The notes: generated by a model from the letters alone, not told the origin. Shown: positions 43,333 through 52,302, counted from the stretch's first letter. The stretch is 64,000 nt of DNA from RGIG8700 sp045648505 (GCA_045648505.1 JAZROD010000056.1:1-64000); one strand, 5' to 3'. Translations and numbers: made by a program.

Positions 43333-44499
43333 TTACTTTTTGTAGAAATTGTTTGATTTTGTTACAGTTGCAGGTGGAGCATAGTCAAGCTGCTTGTCTG
43401 CAATACCTAAAATATCTTCAGGCTTAATCCAAGGTTTGTTCTGGATTGCACTTGTTTCTTCGTGTGTTAAGTAACCTTTATATGTTGTAAGACTTCTTCT
43501 GTAGAAACCGTCTTTTTCACAAGTTTTTTCAATACCATCGTTAAGAATGCTTAAAATCATTGGGAGCATTTCAGATGCATAAGCAATAGATGTTGAGTTT
43601 GCGACTGCACCAGGAATGTTTGATACGCAGTAGTGAACAACACCATTAACAACATATCTTGGGTCATCGTGATGTGTTTCGTGGCTAGATTCGATAGCAC
43701 CAGGTTCGTCGTTTGAAATATCAACTAAAACTGAACCAGGTTCCATAGTTTTGAGCATTTCTTTGTCGATTAAGAAATCTTTTCTTTCTTTAGGCCATTT
43801 AACTGCATTGATAACCATATCGATACCAGGAAGGATATCTGCAATAGCTTCTTTACTGCAGAGCATTGTGTTGATGTGGCCGTTGTATCTTGTAAGAAGT
43901 GTACGAAGAAGACCAACATTGATATCCATAACTGTGCAGTTTGCACCAAGACCGAAAAGAATTTCAAGAGCACCCTGACCAACAACGCCGCCACCAAGGA
44001 TAAGTACATTCATTCTTGGAGCACCTGCAAATCCGCCAACGAATTTACCTTTTCCACCGTTGATTGTGAGCATAGATTCAAGACCAAAAAGTGCGCCCTG
44101 TTTACCTGCAGCTTCGCAGTTAGGTGAGCCCCATCTGTGAGCATCTTCAGCAGTGAAAGAAATACATTTGCTCTTTAAGAGTGCATCAACTTCTTCAGGA
44201 TGACCTGCAGGGTGGATACAACCGAGTAAAATCTGGTTTTCTCTCATAAGAGGATATTCAACAGGGAAGAATTCTTTAACTTTTGCAACCATATCGCATT
44301 TTGCATAAATTTCTTCCATTGTGTCTACGATTTCAGCACCTGCTTCAACATACTTTTCATCAGGGAAACCTGCAGCTTTACCGCAATCGTGCTGAGCTAA
44401 AACTTTGTGACCTGAAGCAACAATTGTTTTTACTTCGTTTGGAGTACAGATAACTCTGTATTCACCTTCTTTAATGTCTTTTAAAACACCAAATACCAT
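43333..44499 (-). CDS. Alanine dehydrogenase family protein
   Basis: The 388-aa protein matches AlaDH/PNT enzymes. Substrate-site residues are EYRV (Arg15-like), KVKE (Lys75-like) and CIHPA (His96-like). A Rossmann motif VLILGGGVVGQGA lies near residues 165-178, and the GVVHYCVSNIPGAVANSTS segment is well kept. It interconverts alanine and pyruvate with NAD. It is more divergent than typical Ald (KVKEFFPVEY instead of KVKEPLPEEY), so a related amino acid is possible. It is third in a leftward operon after YitT and LysR, 21 bp from the latter, and is the likely target of that LysR. Confidence 0.82.
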   Translation of the reverse strand: MVFGVLKDIKEGEYRVICTPNEVKTIVASGHKVLAQHDCGKAAGFPDEKYVEAGAEIVDTMEEIYAKCDMVAKVKEFFPVEYPLMRENQILLGCIHPAGHPEEVDALLKSKCISFTAEDAHRWGSPNCEAAGKQGALFGLESMLTINGGKGKFVGGFAGAPRMNVLILGGGVVGQGALEILFGLGANCTVMDINVGLLRTLLTRYNGHINTMLCSKEAIADILPGIDMVINAVKWPKERKDFLIDKEMLKTMEPGSVLVDISNDEPGAIESSHETHHDDPRYVVNGVVHYCVSNIPGAVANSTSIAYASEMLPMILSILNDGIEKTCEKDGFYRRSLTTYKGYLTHEETSAIQNKPWIKPEDILGIADKQLDYAPPATVTKSNNFYKK

Positions 44500-44520
44500 A
44501 ACAATTCTCCTTTATTTAAT

Positions 44521-45456
44521 TTAATTTGATTTGATTGTATCTATAAATTTTTTTATAGCGTTTGTGGTATATCTGTTTTTCTTTTTGATAAGATAAACAG
44601 TTCTTGTTCCAGAACCTTTTACATCATACAACAAAACATCATCTTTTACAAGCTTATTTTTAAAAATTGTGTCAGTTACAAAGCTGATTCCGTTTCCTGC
44701 GGCAGTCAAAGCATAGGATGTTGCCAGTAAATCCAGGCTGAAACATACCTTGGGCGAAATGTTGTTTGCTTCAAAAAGTGACACTGCCTTCGTGTGCATA
44801 TTGTTTCCGTTTTTAAGCAGGATGAAGTTTTCATCCTTGAAATTATCCAGAGAAACAGATTTAACAGAAGAAAAATCTGTTGCGTTTGAATATATCTCTT
44901 CAGGGGTTAATGCGTATTGACTGATTTTATCGTTGCATTTAAGGGATGTGGGAACCGCCAGAAGGATTTTTTCTTCTGCAAGGGGGATATACTCGCAGTT
45001 TTTCTTTTCAGTATCCTTTGTATCTATAATAAGGTCTATTTCTTCATCGTTGAGCAATCTGTCAAGATTTGATGCACTGGCATCGGTTAAAGTTATATCA
45101 ATGTTTGGATAAAGTGCAGCGAACTTTTTTAAAATATCAGGCATAAGATAGTAGGAAAAGAAGATTGAACAACCGATGTTTATATTTCCGCTGTCCAGCA
45201 TATTTATATCTGAAACTTTAGCTGTAAAATGCTTTTCAATGTCCATAATTTTTTCTGCAGCCTGAATATATTCATAGCCAACCTTTGTAGGCCTGACGGA
45301 TGAATGCTTTCTTTCAAATAAAGGTGCACCAACCTGTTTTTCAATTCTTTTTATTGAAGCACTTAAATAAGGCTGTGAAACAAAAAGCTTTTCTGCAGCC
45401 TTGGTAAAGCTCTGTTCTTTATAGACTGCATATACATAATCAATTTTACTAAACAT
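44521..45456 (-). CDS. LysR family transcriptional regulator
   Basis: The protein (311 aa from ATG 45456) has an N-terminal LTTR helix-turn-helix (residues 1-62, SFTKAAEKLFVSQPYLSASIKRIEKQVGAPLFER) and a periplasmic-binding-like effector domain. The start is preferred over a longer frame because GAGGTG precedes it and it overlaps the yitT stop by 8 bp. Being co-transcribed with alanine dehydrogenase, it may sense an amino acid or oxoacid; this is inference. Confidence 0.92.
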   Translation of the reverse strand: MFSKIDYVYAVYKEQSFTKAAEKLFVSQPYLSASIKRIEKQVGAPLFERKHSSVRPTKVGYEYIQAAEKIMDIEKHFTAKVSDINMLDSGNINIGCSIFFSYYLMPDILKKFAALYPNIDITLTDASASNLDRLLNDEEIDLIIDTKDTEKKNCEYIPLAEEKILLAVPTSLKCNDKISQYALTPEEIYSNATDFSSVKSVSLDNFKDENFILLKNGNNMHTKAVSLFEANNISPKVCFSLDLLATSYALTAAGNGISFVTDTIFKNKLVKDDVLLYDVKGSGTRTVYLIKKKNRYTTNAIKKFIDTIKSN

Positions 45457-46327
45457 CAGCCACCTCTTTAAAACCTTCTCCGTGGACTTCACGAACATCG
45501 GATATTATAGTGAATGCAGTTGGGTCAAGTTCTTTAACCGTGTTCAGTACAACGGGAATTTCTTTGCTTTTCACAATGCACATAAGCATTGTCTTATCTG
45601 TTTTATTGTAGAAACCTTTGCTGTATATACCTGTTACGCCTCGTTTCATATTGTTCATAATAATATCTGCAATCTCCTGAGGCTTGCTTGAAATAATGTA
45701 AATCGCCTTTGCAAAGTCACCGCGTACTAAAATGAAGTCTGTAACCTTTGTGCTTATGTAAAGGGACATTGCAGAATAAAACATAAGAGAAATGTCACCA
45801 ATCGCAAGTCCGGAAGCAGTGATAACAGTCATATCAATTGCAAGAATAAAAGATGCCACGCCAATATGAGGTATGATTTTGTGAAGCATAATTGCCGCAA
45901 AGTCTGAACCGCCTGTTGAAGCATCAACCAAAACTGTAAGTCCAACGCCAAGACCAACTAAAATTCCGCCAAAAACAGTTGAAATAAGAATATCATTACC
46001 AAAATCTATGCCTATGCTGTGCAGATAAATGGTCATCGGGTCGGTTATAGCAAGAAAACCTGAAAGCATAAAAATGCCAACTACAGTTTTAAGAATTGCA
46101 GATTTTCTTAATGTTTTAAATCCGAAACCAAATAAAATAAGATTGATAATAAGGGTTGATATTGGTTTTGGGATTTTGAGAAGAGTTTCCAATGTGATTG
46201 CCACACCGCTTACACCGCCGGTTGAAATATTGAACGGAGCGTGGAAATAACTTATTGCAAAAGCAAGTATAAAAGAACCCACTGCCGCATATAAGTAATC
46301 TGTTATAATCTTTTTTGCTTTATTCAT
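45449..46327 (-). CDS. YitT family membrane protein
   Basis: The 292-aa protein has about six membrane segments in the two DUF161 blocks (first block with FHAPFNISTGGVSGVAI, second with VDASTGGSDFAA) and a C-terminal cytosolic DUF2179 domain (about residues 215-285, MLMCIVKSKEIPVVLNTVKELDP). YitT proteins are thought to be transporters or channels of unknown substrate. It is first in the operon with LysR and alanine dehydrogenase, so an amino-acid-related substrate is conceivable. Confidence 0.9.
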   Translation of the reverse strand: MNKAKKIITDYLYAAVGSFILAFAISYFHAPFNISTGGVSGVAITLETLLKIPKPISTLIINLILFGFGFKTLRKSAILKTVVGIFMLSGFLAITDPMTIYLHSIGIDFGNDILISTVFGGILVGLGVGLTVLVDASTGGSDFAAIMLHKIIPHIGVASFILAIDMTVITASGLAIGDISLMFYSAMSLYISTKVTDFILVRGDFAKAIYIISSKPQEIADIIMNNMKRGVTGIYSKGFYNKTDKTMLMCIVKSKEIPVVLNTVKELDPTAFTIISDVREVHGEGFKEVADV

Positions 46328-46360
46328 ATTTACATCCTTGAAATTTTTTAAAAAATATTC

Positions 46361-46374
46361 TATAATTAATTATA
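46361..46374. promoter_or_regulatory. 14-bp palindrome in the yitT/araC divergent region
   Basis: TATAATTAATTATA is a perfect palindrome giving TATAAT on both strands. A second inverted repeat GTCAA-AAA-TTGAC (46422-46434) lies just before the AraC start codon, and TTGACA is at 46389-46394. The exact promoters are unclear; these are candidate sites for LysR or AraC binding. Confidence 0.45.
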
Positions 46375-46445
46375 ATAGCGTAAAATGTTGACAAAGTCTT
46401 GCCAAAAGTGAACTTTTTAGTGTCAAAAATTGACGAGGTGTAAAG

Positions 46446-47237
46446 ATGCAACCAAGATTTTATATTGAAAGAGAGAAAGAACAGGATATATTCTATAAGG
46501 AATATGTTAACGGAACGGGTTATTTTGGATTTCATTCGCCTATAGAGCTTTATTTTGTAGATGATGGAGAAATGGAAGTCGTTATCAATAATCATAAAAA
46601 GGTGCTGACGAAAAATCAGATGTCAGTTGCCCTTAGCTTTGATGCTCACACCTATAAAACGGTGAAACCTTCCAAATCAAGTGTGCTTATTATTCCTACA
46701 TATATGTGTGAGGAATTTGTTGCAGAGTTGAAACACAAAAGAAGCTTAAGTCCTTATATCTGTGATGGGAAAGTAGTAAGAAAAATAAAAAGTCTTGTAA
46801 AAGAATTAAATAAAGGAGGTGTAAATAGTATTGAGAAAAAGGGGTATATATATTTAATTCTTGGAATGGTTATGAACAATCTTCGTTTTGAAGAAACAAA
46901 AGAAACAATAGATGCCGATTTTTCAACAAATCTTCTTATGTATATAAACAATAATTTTACTAAAAATATGAGTCTTGCATCAATATCCATAACCTTTGGT
47001 TATAATAAAAGCTATATTTCAAGATACTTTAAAAGGTGCTTTGGTATCGGACTCAGTAACTATATTACAATGGTCAGACTTAAAAATGCTCTTATGCTTA
47101 TGCATGAAGGGAAGAACACATTAACATATTGTGCATTGGAAAGCGGATTTAATTCAGTAAGAACTTTTTACAGAGCTTTTGCAGAAGAATTCAATTGCAC
47201 TCCGAAGGAGTACATAACAAAAATGCAACATAAGTAA
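46446..47237 (+). CDS. AraC family transcriptional regulator
   Basis: The 263-aa protein has an N-terminal cupin-like sensor (residues 10-90, ELYFVDDGEMEVVINNHKKVL) and a C-terminal AraC double helix-turn-helix (about 165-260, MSLASISITFGYNKSYISRYFKRCFG and YCALESGFNSVRTFYRAFAEEFNCTPKEY). It is divergent from yitT-lysR-alanine dehydrogenase across 118 bp and may regulate itself or that operon. A 21-bp bidirectional terminator follows. Confidence 0.9.
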   Translation: MQPRFYIEREKEQDIFYKEYVNGTGYFGFHSPIELYFVDDGEMEVVINNHKKVLTKNQMSVALSFDAHTYKTVKPSKSSVLIIPTYMCEEFVAELKHKRSLSPYICDGKVVRKIKSLVKELNKGGVNSIEKKGYIYLILGMVMNNLRFEETKETIDADFSTNLLMYINNNFTKNMSLASISITFGYNKSYISRYFKRCFGIGLSNYITMVRLKNALMLMHEGKNTLTYCALESGFNSVRTFYRAFAEEFNCTPKEYITKMQHK

Positions 47238-47281
47238 AAAAACAGAAGAATCTCACATTTGTGAGATTCTTCTGTTTTTTT
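47238..47281. terminator. Strong bidirectional terminator
   Basis: A perfect 21-bp stem from 47238-47258 to 47261-47281 with a two-base TT apex and A/T runs at both ends, between araC (+) and fkp (-). Confidence 0.95.
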
Positions 47282-47289
47282 ATTAATAT

Positions 47290-50139
47290 TTAAAATAAGA
47301 ATTCAGATTCCCAGACATCCACACCGCTGTCCTGGAAAACAGACTTTAAGCGTTCGGAAAGCATTTCTTTTGTTACTCCTTTTTTAAGAATAACCTGTAA
47401 GAAACCACCACCGCCTGCACCTGCAATAAATTTACCGTCAATCATATCCTCAATAGAGATAAATATCTGTTCAATACAGGTGTTTGTGCAACCACTGTCA
47501 AGAAGCTTTGATAATTCCCAATGTTCGGTAAGAAGCTTTGCAAAAGCATCAATATGACCTTTTTCAAGCTCAAATCTGATTAAGAAAGCAAGTCTTTGGA
47601 TTTTGTCGAGAACTTCAACAGTTACTTCATCGTAAGAAAGATATTTGGAAACAACCTGTCTTAAAAGATTTCTTGCAAGTCGTCTTTGACCTGTGTAAAT
47701 AAGAGCAAATCTTTCGTTAAGTTCGTTCTTTGTATCTTCGGAGATTTCAATGTGTGCAACATTTATGTTTTGAGTAAGTCCCGGAGTTGTTGTTATAAAT
47801 TTAACGCCGTCTGTAAAACCGCCAATCTGGTCCTGCCAACCACCGCCTGTGGACATTAACTGTTCAACACACATAACCTTTTCATAATATTCGCTGTTGT
47901 CAGCATTAACGCCAAGAAATTTGTAAATACCTTTTACGCAAGTTGCGGCAAGAATACTGCTTGTACCAAGTCCGCTTCCTCTCGGAACATTTAAAACTTC
48001 TGTTTCAAGTGAAAAACCGCCACCAAGCTTGTTTAAGATTTCTTCCAATGGGATTTTATCTGTTTTTGGAATTACACCGCAGGCAATAAGTGCAGCCTTG
48101 TGAAGTGCAAATGGGTCATAAGGATTTGAACAGTTCTGCAGTTCTTCTGTTGAAGTGAATTCAAATCTTGCGTTGTTTGCATCCACACTTGCAAGTTCTA
48201 TGCAAGGTTTGTCAAGCTTTTTGAGTCTTGCAAAAATAGGCTTGTTGCCTTTAAGCGAAATTGCGGCATTGATAACAGTTCCGCCATTTTCGTTGCAGTA
48301 AGGAGGTGTATCAGACCAACCACCGCCGAAGTTTACTCTCACAGGAAGATTTGCAATGATTTCATTGTGTGCAATCTTTAGTGCAGGATTATATTTGATT
48401 CCTGATACAGAGCCTGACATAATGCTTTTCTGAATTGTTTCAAAGCACATGTTGTAATATTTTTCGTGTTCTTTAGTTAAAAGTGAGAGATAGTAGTATA
48501 TTCTTGATTTTATATGAAAATCAGCTTTCTTTGCATAAGAAAGTAAATATTTAATCTGTTTTTTGCTTAATGATTTATTGTGGAAGTTTGAAAGAACAAC
48601 ATGGTGAGGTGCTTTTGCTTTTAAATCAGAAATAAAGTTCTGTGAAGCAATGTCTTCCTGAAGTTGTTTTTCATATTCCATTATGAACTTTGTGTCTGCC
48701 ATAATATAGCTTTCGGCAAGGCTTGTAAGCTCGCCTTCTTTGTTGTTATAGGAATCTTCAATAGTATCGCAGACAGGGAACAACTTTGCATTCCAGAAAT
48801 CGTCAACTTTAGGATTTGTGTCTGTCTTATATTTTCTTACAACAAATTTTCCGTTGTTTAGTTTAAGACCGTGAAGAACGGTGTAGTCTTCAACAACGGC
48901 ATCTTTAAGCATCATATTTGATATAACACAGTTTTTACCTATTTTTGTGTTTCCTAAAATATAACTGTCTTCAATGTATGAAGTTTCATCAATTTCTGCG
49001 TCGTCAGAAATAAAACTGTTACTTGCTGCACATTTTATTTTCGGATTCTTTGTAGATGCAATCTGATTGTTCCAATCTAAAAATTCATAGGAAGAAATTT
49101 CTTCGGTCATAAGCTTTAAGAGTTCTCTTGTTGTGCCGAAATGAATAAATTGGGCAGGTGAAAGGCTTATCATATAAAGGGAATACTTGTTTAAAGTTTC
49201 CCAGATTAAAGTTCTGCATTCTTTTAATTCTTCGGTAAAATCACCTTCAGGTGTTTCTTTATAGTATTGCTCTAAAGTTGAGTTCTTTGCAAGAGGGTAA
49301 AGAAAATCTGCATAAAAGCTGATTCTTGATTTTTCATTTACAAACTTATCAAATTTTTCTTTTGTATCAATAAGAGAATATAAATCCTCTGTCATCTTAC
49401 TGCTCATTAAAATTGCGCCGGTGTCAAGGTCAACATTTTCCTGTTCGTTAACAGCACCGTGCTTTTTAAGCTCTTCAACAGAACATTTATGAAGGAAGTC
49501 GCTGACAAAACCATCCTTGTCTGTTGCAAAGACACCGTGGTTTTTACCTGTCTGAACATTTTCCTTTATAGAAATAGCTGCAGCACCGTCTGAATGATAA
49601 TCTATCTGCAGAGAGTTGAAAAGCAGTAAAACATCGCCGGAGAGAACAAGCATACCATCTTTGATTCTTGATGGAATATCACTTGTTGCAATAATAAATT
49701 CATCAAAGAGTGTTGAGCGTCTGCCGTCAGGCAAAAGTCTCGGAACAGGGGAGAATAATTTACCGCATGCAGAATACTGGGGAACTCTTTTGGAATCCCC
49801 GCCTGAATGGATAACTAAAATTCTTTTGTTTTTAAAACTTTTTCCGTCTGAAACTTCCTTGATATAATTAAGTACATTAAAAGTAGCACCACCTGAGCCG
49901 ACGCGTTTGCCGTCAGGGTCAGGAAGTACGGCGTAATGTGTAGATGTGGGAAGAAAACCATTTTTAAGACGGTCCTTAATTCTGTCTTCATAAGTTTTTG
50001 CCTGCGCTTCGTTGGATGCGGTTAAGATTATGTAATCCCATCTTATGAAATTCTTTTTGTTTAAGCTTTGTTTGTAGCTGTGCCATGAATCAATGTAACT
50101 CTGGCTTAAAAACAATGCTTTCAGTTTCTGTGAATTCAT
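47290..50139 (-). CDS. fkp: Bifunctional L-fucokinase / GDP-L-fucose pyrophosphorylase (FKP)
   Basis: From ATG 50139 (ribosome site AGGAGTG) the protein has 949 aa, the length of Bacteroides FKP. The N-terminal half is the fucose-1-phosphate guanylyltransferase with VLPDPDGKRVGSGGATFN (about residues 70-87) and a left-handed helix stretch (DAEIDETSYIEDSYILGNT). The C-terminal half is a GHMP kinase with PVRVNFGGGWSDTPP (about 598), PRGSGLGTSS (about 716) and a GAGGGGFLQ motif. It turns free L-fucose into fucose-1-phosphate, then GDP-fucose, for fucosylated surface polymers. It is monocistronic with a consensus promoter, well away from fucU. Confidence 0.92.
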   Translation of the reverse strand: MNSQKLKALFLSQSYIDSWHSYKQSLNKKNFIRWDYIILTASNEAQAKTYEDRIKDRLKNGFLPTSTHYAVLPDPDGKRVGSGGATFNVLNYIKEVSDGKSFKNKRILVIHSGGDSKRVPQYSACGKLFSPVPRLLPDGRRSTLFDEFIIATSDIPSRIKDGMLVLSGDVLLLFNSLQIDYHSDGAAAISIKENVQTGKNHGVFATDKDGFVSDFLHKCSVEELKKHGAVNEQENVDLDTGAILMSSKMTEDLYSLIDTKEKFDKFVNEKSRISFYADFLYPLAKNSTLEQYYKETPEGDFTEELKECRTLIWETLNKYSLYMISLSPAQFIHFGTTRELLKLMTEEISSYEFLDWNNQIASTKNPKIKCAASNSFISDDAEIDETSYIEDSYILGNTKIGKNCVISNMMLKDAVVEDYTVLHGLKLNNGKFVVRKYKTDTNPKVDDFWNAKLFPVCDTIEDSYNNKEGELTSLAESYIMADTKFIMEYEKQLQEDIASQNFISDLKAKAPHHVVLSNFHNKSLSKKQIKYLLSYAKKADFHIKSRIYYYLSLLTKEHEKYYNMCFETIQKSIMSGSVSGIKYNPALKIAHNEIIANLPVRVNFGGGWSDTPPYCNENGGTVINAAISLKGNKPIFARLKKLDKPCIELASVDANNARFEFTSTEELQNCSNPYDPFALHKAALIACGVIPKTDKIPLEEILNKLGGGFSLETEVLNVPRGSGLGTSSILAATCVKGIYKFLGVNADNSEYYEKVMCVEQLMSTGGGWQDQIGGFTDGVKFITTTPGLTQNINVAHIEISEDTKNELNERFALIYTGQRRLARNLLRQVVSKYLSYDEVTVEVLDKIQRLAFLIRFELEKGHIDAFAKLLTEHWELSKLLDSGCTNTCIEQIFISIEDMIDGKFIAGAGGGGFLQVILKKGVTKEMLSERLKSVFQDSGVDVWESEFLF

Positions 50140-50173
50140 TATATACACTCCTATTGTAATATACTTGTCTGTA

Positions 50174-50202
50174 ATTATATAATAAAAAAAATATAATGTC
50201 AA
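50174..50202 (-). promoter_or_regulatory. Promoter of fkp
   Basis: On the minus strand TTGACA (50197-50202) and TATAAT (50174-50179) with 17 bases between. Its -35 is only 12 bases from the -35 of the divergent queT promoter. Confidence 0.92.
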
Positions 50203-50214
50203 TGAAGAAAAAGT

Positions 50215-50243
50215 TTGACTTTGCTATAAGTAAGATATATAAT
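50215..50243 (+). promoter_or_regulatory. Promoter of queT-MATE
   Basis: TTGACT (50215-50220) and TATAAT (50238-50243), 17-base spacer. Confidence 0.85.
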
Positions 50244-50249
50244 AAATTC

Positions 50250-50317
50250 CAGTGAGTTCGAGACCTTCCTCACTTAGCAGTTGAGTAACTCAACTGCTTA
50301 AATCAAAACTAAAGGAG
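50250..50317 (+). promoter_or_regulatory. Structured queT leader, candidate preQ1-sensing riboswitch
   Basis: Stem AGTGAG/CTCACT (50251-50256 with 50269-50274) has a 12-base loop. A second hairpin GCAGTTGAG-TAA-CTCAACTGC (50277-50297) follows, then an A-rich tail ending in AAAGGAG. CCTT in the first loop (50264-50267) could pair with AAGG of the ribosome site, an H-type pseudoknot like preQ1 classes II/III. Sequence does not match class I or the published class II consensus as I recall it. The gene context (queT) supports preQ1 or a related ligand. Confidence 0.5.
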
Positions 50318-50325
50318 AAATAAAA

Positions 50326-50793
50326 ATGAAAACAAAAAATGTAGTAAGCGCAGGGATAATTGCGGCACTTTATGTGGTGCTCACATTGATTTCTGCAATG
50401 TTTGGACTTTCAAGCGGGGTAATTCAGATAAGGATTTCGGAGGCACTTACTGTTCTGCCTTATTTCACATCTGCAGCAATTCCGGGACTGTTTTTAGGAT
50501 GTCTTATTGCAAATATTCTTGCAGGTTCTATTGCTGTTGATATAATATTCGGCAGTATTGCAACTCTTATAGGTGCAATAGGTTCCTATCTTTTAAGAAA
50601 GTATAAGTGCCTTGTTGCTCTTCCGCCTGTTATTTCAAATATGGTAATTGTACCATTTGTGCTTAAATATGCATATCATCTTGATGATGCATTCTGGTTT
50701 ATGGTACTGACAGTTGGAATAGGACAGATTATTTGTTGCTGTGGTCTTGGCAATTTACTTTTATATTCAGTTGATAAAATAAACAAGAGGTGA
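50326..50793 (+). CDS. queT: QueT family queuosine-precursor transporter
   Basis: The 155-aa membrane protein has about five hydrophobic helices and the QueT pattern SSGVIQIRISEALTVLPYF, GLFLGCLIANILAG and DIIFGSIATLIGAI. It is the substrate-binding S component of an ECF-type importer for preQ1, preQ0 or queuosine-related bases. No ECF A/T subunits are nearby, as expected for shared modules. Translation starts 9 bases after AAGGAG, which is part of a structured leader. A MATE gene follows after 3 bp. Confidence 0.88.
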   Translation: MKTKNVVSAGIIAALYVVLTLISAMFGLSSGVIQIRISEALTVLPYFTSAAIPGLFLGCLIANILAGSIAVDIIFGSIATLIGAIGSYLLRKYKCLVALPPVISNMVIVPFVLKYAYHLDDAFWFMVLTVGIGQIICCCGLGNLLLYSVDKINKR

Positions 50794-50796
50794 AAA

Positions 50797-52128
50797 ATGG
50801 ACTCTAAAGTTAAAAGAATGACTACCGAGCCGGTAGAAAGACTTATAACAAAGCTTGCAACTCCAACAATAATAAGTATGCTTGTTACAACCTTTTATAA
50901 TATGGCAGATACATATTTTGTCAGCACAATGAATAATACAAGCATAACAGGTGCAGTTGGTGTTGTATTTTCTTTAATGACAATTATTCAGGCTTTTGGG
51001 TTCTTTTTTGGACATGGAAGCGGAAATTTTATTTCAAGAAGTATGGGTGCAGGGGACAAAAGGTCTTCTGAAATAGTTGCATCACTTGGTTTTTTCGGTG
51101 CTTTTATTGTTGGTCTTATAATAATGATTACAGGGCTTATCTTTAAAGAACCACTGGCATATATGCTTGGTGCAACAGATACAATCTATCCCTATGCAAA
51201 AGAATATATGACATATATTCTTCTTGGTGCACCGTTTATGAGTGCTTCAATTGTAATTAACAATCAGCTCCGTTTTCAGGGTAATGCAGGTTTTGCAATG
51301 GTGGGAATAACATCAGGTGCAGTTATAAACTGTGTTTTAGACCCGCTTTTAATAACAGCCTTTAATATGGGAATAAGAGGTGCGGCAATAGCCACAATTA
51401 CAGGTCAGTTTGTAAGCTTTGTATTGTTGCTTGTTGGCGCATACAGAAGTGATAATATAAAAATTTCAATTAAAAATTTTATTCCTGAAAAAGAATATAT
51501 TGGGGCTATATTAAATGGCGGATTTCCGTCTTTGTGCAGACAGGGCATTGCATCTCTTGGAACAATATATCTTCATCATACGGCAGGAATTTACGGTGAC
51601 TTTGCAATTACAGGTATGACTGTTTGCTCAAGAGTTATAATGTTCTTTAATTCTGCAATGATAGGTTTCGGACAAGGCTTTCAGCCTGTGTGCGGATATA
51701 ACTACGGTGCAAAACTTTACGAGCGAGTTTCAAAGGCGTTCTGGTTCTGTGTTAAAAGTTCATTTATATTTTTGATTGTGGCTTCTGCAATTGGATTTAT
51801 TTTTTCAGAGCAAATAATCTGTATGTTTTCGAAGGATGCAGATGTTATCAGCTTCGGAAGTGCAACTTTTAAAGCAATGTGTGTGGCATTTCCGCTTAAC
51901 TCGTGGATTGTTATGAGTAATATGACTTTACAAACAACAGGTAAAGCTGTAAGAGCTTCTATACTTGCAGGTGCAAGACAGGGAATAGTGCTTGTGCCTG
52001 TAATAGTAATAATGAATGCTATTTTCGGTCTTGAAGGTCTTATATTTACACAAATGACAGCCGATATAATAACATTTCTGATTGCTATTCCTTTTCAGAT
52101 TTCATTCCTGAAAGAGATAAGCATTTGA
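50797..52128 (+). CDS. MATE family efflux transporter
   Basis: The 443-aa protein has 12 predicted membrane helices in two repeats. Family features are PTIISMLVTTFYNMADTYFV near the N-terminus, FGFFFGHGSGNFISRSMGAG (about residues 68-88) and a GFGQGFQPVCGYNYGA segment in the second half. MATE proteins expel organic cations or drugs using Na+ or H+ gradients. It is co-transcribed with queT, so its expression may also follow the leader's ligand; a functional link is not otherwise known. Confidence 0.93.
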   Translation: MDSKVKRMTTEPVERLITKLATPTIISMLVTTFYNMADTYFVSTMNNTSITGAVGVVFSLMTIIQAFGFFFGHGSGNFISRSMGAGDKRSSEIVASLGFFGAFIVGLIIMITGLIFKEPLAYMLGATDTIYPYAKEYMTYILLGAPFMSASIVINNQLRFQGNAGFAMVGITSGAVINCVLDPLLITAFNMGIRGAAIATITGQFVSFVLLLVGAYRSDNIKISIKNFIPEKEYIGAILNGGFPSLCRQGIASLGTIYLHHTAGIYGDFAITGMTVCSRVIMFFNSAMIGFGQGFQPVCGYNYGAKLYERVSKAFWFCVKSSFIFLIVASAIGFIFSEQIICMFSKDADVISFGSATFKAMCVAFPLNSWIVMSNMTLQTTGKAVRASILAGARQGIVLVPVIVIMNAIFGLEGLIFTQMTADIITFLIAIPFQISFLKEISI

Positions 52129-52163
52129 AAATAATGTATATTGTGTTATGTTGAATTATATTC

Positions 52164-52192
52164 TTGACAAACCACAATATATGCTATATAAT
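52164..52192 (+). promoter_or_regulatory. Promoter of pflBA
   Basis: TTGACA (52164-52169) and TATAAT (52187-52192), 17-base spacer. Confidence 0.92.
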
Positions 52193-52204
52193 AAAAATAC
52201 ACCA

Positions 52205-52302
52205 TTTACACTACTGACGGATTAGCGGGCAACCGCAAGGGAATGTAAATGATAAAGCCGACCGTCTGGGCAATTCACTTTAAAAGCTGAATTGCCTTTT
52301 TT
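52205..52302 (+). promoter_or_regulatory. ZTP/ZMP riboswitch (pfl motif) with terminator
   Basis: P1 TTACA (52206-52210) pairs with TGTAA (52244-52248). An internal hairpin GCGG-GCAA-CCGC lies between. The pseudoknot GACGG (52216-52220) pairs with CCGTC (52262-52266), followed by the conserved TGGGC (52267-52271). GGCAATTCA (52269-52277) also forms the 5' arm of a terminator with TGAATTGCC and a T run. ZMP/ZTP binding would hold TGGGC and prevent the terminator, turning on pflB when 10-formyl-THF is low. Confidence 0.93.

Noticed and set aside
50250..50317. Canonical preQ1 class I riboswitch
   Set aside because: The tail has AAAACTAA, but the loop lacks the matching TTCTAG-type core and a hairpin separates stem and tail.
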